A stretch of 64,000 nucleotides of DNA, from contig OZ034979.1 in NCBI GenBank assembly GCA_964030785.1, positions 40,803,484 to 40,867,483 on the forward strand. Direction: 5' to 3'. Shown here piece after piece: positions 53,301 to 59,300 of this stretch; the first letter of the stretch is position 1, and every line of letters starts with the position of its first letter. The notes beneath the pieces were generated by a model. The model made no database searches. It was not told the DNA's origin and saw nothing but the letters and a program-made list of their open reading frames with translations. The translations under genes and the position numbers were made by a program. The stretch comes from Siderastrea siderea (Eukaryota > Cnidaria > Anthozoa > Scleractinia > Rhizangiidae).

Positions 53301-56300
53301 GACTTACTCTGTGTTTAGTTTAACTCTTCCATCAAGGTAATCACTGAAATAGTGCACATATCTAAAAATACAAAACCCAATAAATTAATCATTGTTTACC
53401 AAAATAACATTAACTGTTCAAAGAAAAATTGGCTTAGTGATATGACATACTCGTGTACAGGTAGGATAAGGATAAAGTCGCACTCGGGCCAAGGAGGACC
53501 ACACGGCCGGAGCTTATCCCAGTTTCTGTGGCATGAAGCAACTGAGAGTATTGCTACTCCCCCCTGGATGGGATGCTAGTCCATCGCAGGGTTACCCCCA
53601 GCAGTATGTCACCAGTACCCATTTACACACCTGGATGGACAAAGACAATGTGGGGCAAAGTATCTTGTCTAAGGAAACAACACGATGGCACAGACTGGGC
53701 GTCGAACCACCGACCTTCAGATGTGAAGTCTAACGCGCTAACCACTACACCGCCATGCCCCCACTATACAGGTGACCAAGTGTACAGGTACCAAGTGACA
53801 AATAAGGATCTGAGGATTTCATAGTAATTTATTATTCTTATCCTTGACCTTCTCTGTGATGGCTGTGTAACTCCTCCTAAGCTGTCGTCATAGAACCTTT
53901 TCATAGCAAACCAGTCAAGTGCCGCCTGCGGACTAAAACACATGATATACAAAGCAAAATATTAACTACATTAAAGGCACTGTTACACTAGGCAATCGTT
54001 TTTGCAACTTGTCTCGCGATTTTGTTGCGATACAAGTTGCAGGAAAAATTGCCCAGTGTAACATACCCTGAAATGAACATCTCTCGCAACTATTTTGTTG
54101 TTGCAATCATTACGAGAAGTAGAAGTCAGTTCTACTTTTTGCAACGATCCTCACAACACAGCAACGAATTTTTTCCAGCATTGCGTAGAGGTGTTACACT
54201 AGACAATGTTGGTTGCAACTTATCTCGCAACGGTGCAACAAAATTGCGGGACAAGTTGCAAGAGAAATTGCCTAGTGTAACAGCGCCGTAAGTGTGGCGA
54301 TAGTGATAAAGAGGGTAGATGTCACAATGTTGATGTTTCAAATGTCCTTTATCAGAAATGAGCTCAGGGGAGACACGCTGACCAAATGGTTTAACACTAA
54401 CTTACACTGCCCAGATAAGACAATGAAACCATGACTGACATAAAAGAATTTCTGTCCTTTATTTCCTGTTTGTCACAAATTATTTAGCAATAATTACAGG
54501 TTAGTCAGTAAGAGAATTGTTACCTTGAGCATATCTTGCTGAAGTGCATATAGGCTGCAATAACAACACCTGTTCTTCCCTTGCCGCCCTGCAAAAAGTA
54601 GAGAGAGACACTACAATGTACCTTACATGATGCTGGAAAGTGTTACAACTTGTGATGACTAAGAGTTCTTCGTACAGGACAAATACATTAACATGTACAG
54701 TGTAACTGGAGTAATCTGGTCTCCTCCTTGAGAAGCTATGGGTTTTTCTGACAAAATGGCAATTTGTCAGATGGCAAGATTGCCACTGATTAATAAATCA
54801 ATCATCTTAGGGACCAAAGCAACCATTTACAAAATAATGATTTTTATTAATGTGAACCATGACAAGCACCGTACATAATGCCAATACAAAACAACCATTT
54901 AGTTACAAAAAACTGAAGACAAAAGCGAAGCATGCAATGCCCATAATCTTAAGCTCAGAGTCCAAGGGCTCTGAGTCCAAGGCCACCTGATTACTTGTTT
55001 AAGGTGATTCCATCAAAAAAGAAGTTGTAATGAGAATTTGTTGAAACTTTGCACAGTTACTAATTACACCTAGTACATTAAAAAAATAAAATAAAAAGAG
55101 GGGGTCACCGTGTCTGATTTCACGCTGCCGGGCTATAGTATATAGGTACTTTGCTATCTTTAGACAGCAATATTAAAAAAACCTTTCCTTGTACTAGAGA
55201 CACCCATTACTTCAACAAAGTTATAACTAGCCATGAAATATAAGCATTTTTCTTATGATAGAAGTACAATGTTACAGTAAAACGCCTTAAAATTGCCGTA
55301 ACAATGAAACTAATTTGAAATAATAGGCAAGTCGAGCGTCCGCACGGTTCCAGTGAAACGCCTAAAATCTGGCTGTAATAGTGAATCAACCGGAATATTT
55401 CAAAATTGAATAACGAAAAGTTCTTCAAATTTGAATACATCATGTAAAGTCGTATTTTCCTCAAATAAATGGAATAAAAAAGTGGGGTCACCAAGTTCGT
55501 TTAGGAGAAAACGACCATTTATTTCTATGAACAGCTCAGCTTCCATAGAAAACCTATTAAGTTCCGAACGCACGCGCACTCGTGCGCGCGCTAATCACGC
55601 AAAAAATGATGCGCAGAAAGGATGCGCAATGCAATTGAATGGAATCACCTTAACCCTTTAAGCCTTGATATAAAAATACAAATTCTCATTATTGATCTCC
55701 ATACATCTCTTATGAAACTAGTAAGGAGAATTTGTCCAAATATCAAGACATCTTATCCTCAGTGATCACTTCCTTTATTCTTGTCACTTAAATGTTCAAA
55801 CAAGTAGTGATCGTGCAGAGAGAAATTTCATTTTCATCAGGGCTTAGGGCTTAAAGGGTTAAATGTTATAAACATACAAATAAATATGGACATTTCGTCA
55901 TGCTTAAATTTACATGATGTTGTTACTTAATTGCTTCACCCCTTTATCTTTTCATCAGATACCACTCCTGTTACATTGTAGGCTTTTGTGATATTTTTTG
56001 AATTTTTAATGACGCAAATAAAGCTACTTGTTGCTGTTGTAGTTGTTGCTATTGTTGTCTTAGTTTGTTAATTCTCGCCACTGTGGTTGTCTGTGTTGTT
56101 GTTGTTCTTGTTGTTATGGTTGTTTACATTGCTGTTGTCGTTGCTATCATGGTTGTTATTATTAGTGACCTTCAGATTAGACTACAAGTAAGAGACTGTA
56201 TAAGAGTAGGATGTTAGAATTTCAAAACAGTTAATTTCCCAAGAGCTTTACTTCCTCTTGTTGCTATTAGTAGAGAAGGAGGCCCCAGGAAAAATATTGT

Positions 56301-59300
56301 GGAGACAGATGATAATCTAAAGCACGCACACTAGGTTTGAAAAGTCGTAGGTAGGTAAGACACACACACAAGCCAAGGAGGTCCACATAGAGGGAGCTTA
56401 ACCCTTTTTCTGTAGCATGAAGCAACTGAGAGTATTGCTACTCTTCCCTGAATGGGATGGTACCCATTTATACACCTGGGTGGAGAGAGATGATGTGATC
56501 GAGGTTAAGTCTCTTGTCCAGGGAAACAACATGGCGGCAGGGAATAGGTTTGTAAAGTCATACTCATATTCAATCTCATACTTGCAGCCCGATCTGAAGA
56601 ACCCTGTCATAGTTACTAAAGTAGGACCACTAGTAAAACACACCTTACAATGGACAACCACTACATGGACTGGGTCACTCTTCAGCCAGGAATCAATTGA
56701 TTTAATTATGCTGCAATACAAATATACCAAAGTAACAATGAAAGTGTGCACATGAATGAAAAGGCTTAATTCACAGCTTTCCAACAACATGCCATCTTTA
56801 CATTGTACGCTCCTTCATGAACACATTAACGTGCTTTGGTAACACAACTTTGGCTTTTGAACAATACTATACTTTGACATGGCTTGTAGGCTTCACGAGG
56901 CACTAGTGAAAATTTACATACTACTACGTACACTACTTAAAATTTACATACTACTACTACTACCAAAATCGGTGACAATTCACTATAGCCACTTCGCTAG
57001 AAAGTCCAAATGAAAGTGTTAAGCCCTGCGAGGAAAGTACAGATCAACGGATGGACAGGAAATGCAAAGACCTAATTGTTTGAAAAGTCAGTCCAACTAC
57101 ATTGTAAGTTGATCCACCCCTATGGGAAGTGGCCCAAGTTAACTGAGTCTCTATTGCAATAACTACTGACACAAAAAAGAAGCCTAGTCAAAGCAATTTA
57201 ATCTTTTTGTAACTACTCAGCTCGTTTAGTTTACTTCTATTCTGGGTAGTTTTTTTGTCTATTTTAGTTAATTTAGTTTATAGTGTAATTTTTTTCTATT
57301 TAATTTGGCAAATAAAATGGTTGCTGTTGTTGTTGTCGTTGTTAAGCACATACTTATCCCTTACCTGCATAGTCTTTCTAATGGTGGAGCTAAATGATCA
57401 GGCCAACCAAAATCTAAAACCTGCACAAAAATAACAGATATAAACAACTTCCTGTTGGCCAAACTCTTGTGTTAGGTTAGGACAAATAATAGCATTGTGC
57501 CCAAACTGGGCAAGTAAGACACTGCAATATTATTGCAGCAACTATCCCCCTGCCACCACCCTGTGACATAAATAAATAAATGGTATGCTGAGGCATACTA
57601 GTGTGGCTTCAAATTACAGGAGGGGTATCCCGATGTAACGAACCCCTATACGACGAAGACCCCAGTATAACGAAGGATATTTTTCAGTCCGGTAATATTA
57701 GTCGCACGATTTCACGTTTTCCCGCTGATTTGATTGTCAATCACAACACATTGTATCATCCCATCACCACTGATACCTTCACACAAAAAAATAAGATGCT
57801 TATCGCAATAAACTCTTGGTTATTTGAGCTACTAGTCTGTGGGTAGGAGGTCAAGTAGCTGATTTCCATTGAATTATAATAATGAGACAAAGCACGATAT
57901 ACAAAAAAACTGTCACGTACAAGTGACAGAATATATACCATCATATACCTTCAATACTAAAACGTAGAGACAAATTGGAAGATAGTCATAGACTTCGCAT
58001 TTGAACAATTCTGTCAAATTGTTGAATACTCAAATTGTTTCTGACACACCTTTGCCTGCTAATTGGCATCCGAAGTATAACGAGCGCTTTAGAAGTGTGC
58101 ACTCTGGCTAGTTCGCGAAGGTTGCATTTGTTTCTTTCGTCTAGACTACCACGTTAATTAACATCTAAAAAGCACGTTAAAAACGTAGTGAACCCATCCA
58201 CCAACTAGCGCCTCATCAAGAATTCTAGCTGATAAAAAGGAGCACGGCGAAAACCATGAAGAAACATAAAGACTAAAATCTTACACCGGAAACTTGGCGC
58301 AATTTGTACCCCCCCTGGCTTAATGAGCCTTTATACCCTACCTGACATGCGCGACGCGCAACAATCTTCTTTGTTATCGAAAGTATACCACAAGTGAACC
58401 AGAGAATTGTATCCACACACAAAGCCCATCGAGTGATAGCAATGTGGTTTTCATTCCATGAAGCCACACAATAAATACCGTAAATAAATTTGTATCTGAC
58501 ATCAAACCAATCAATTATGCCCCTAATGATGACTTCTGGTCAGGATGTCAAACATCAGTTTAGCCCTTTTTATTGTGGTACCAGTTGGGAGAATTTGCTT
58601 AATAAACATCAAGACATTTTATCTTTGGTGACCATTTCCTTCATTCTCATGACCTGTAAGTTTGATCAAGTACTGATATTGTAAGGAGAAATTAGAGGCT
58701 TGTCACTTTTGAGGCTTAAAGGGTTACGTCACCTGAGGAATGCTCATCATACATGTAGTTACATGTGGATACAATACCAATCAATATTGCCTTTTAGATA
58801 GAAGTTTAAAAGTGAAGCTACAAACTGAAATGAAAACCAAACTCTACCCACCTGATGATTAAGCTTGGATATATCATATCTTCTCTCTGATAAATTAAAT
58901 ACCTGAAAATAAATGGTTCAACTGCATAAAAATAATTGTAGGTGGTCAAAATCTGCCAGAATTGACAAATGTAAAGGATAAGAAGAAATGTGAATAGTGT
59001 TAACCTAAAGAAGGATAATAAAGATATCTTTACCATATACTTGTCTTGATGATTTCTCTGCAGAAGTTTTGCCACTTCTCGTAGGTTATTCCTGTATGTA
59101 GTTTCCAAACCAGAGCCAGGAAAGGACATTGCTAAATCACAAATAATGAAATCCAAATTACGATTTATAAAGTTAACCAAGTTAACCGAGCCTTGACAAT
59201 TAGCAAGTGTAGTTTCTTCACTCAATTTCACCAGAAACATTTAGCAGTTTTCAGTGACAGTTAAACAAAAGAAGTATATACAGTGCAAAAAATGTAAAAT

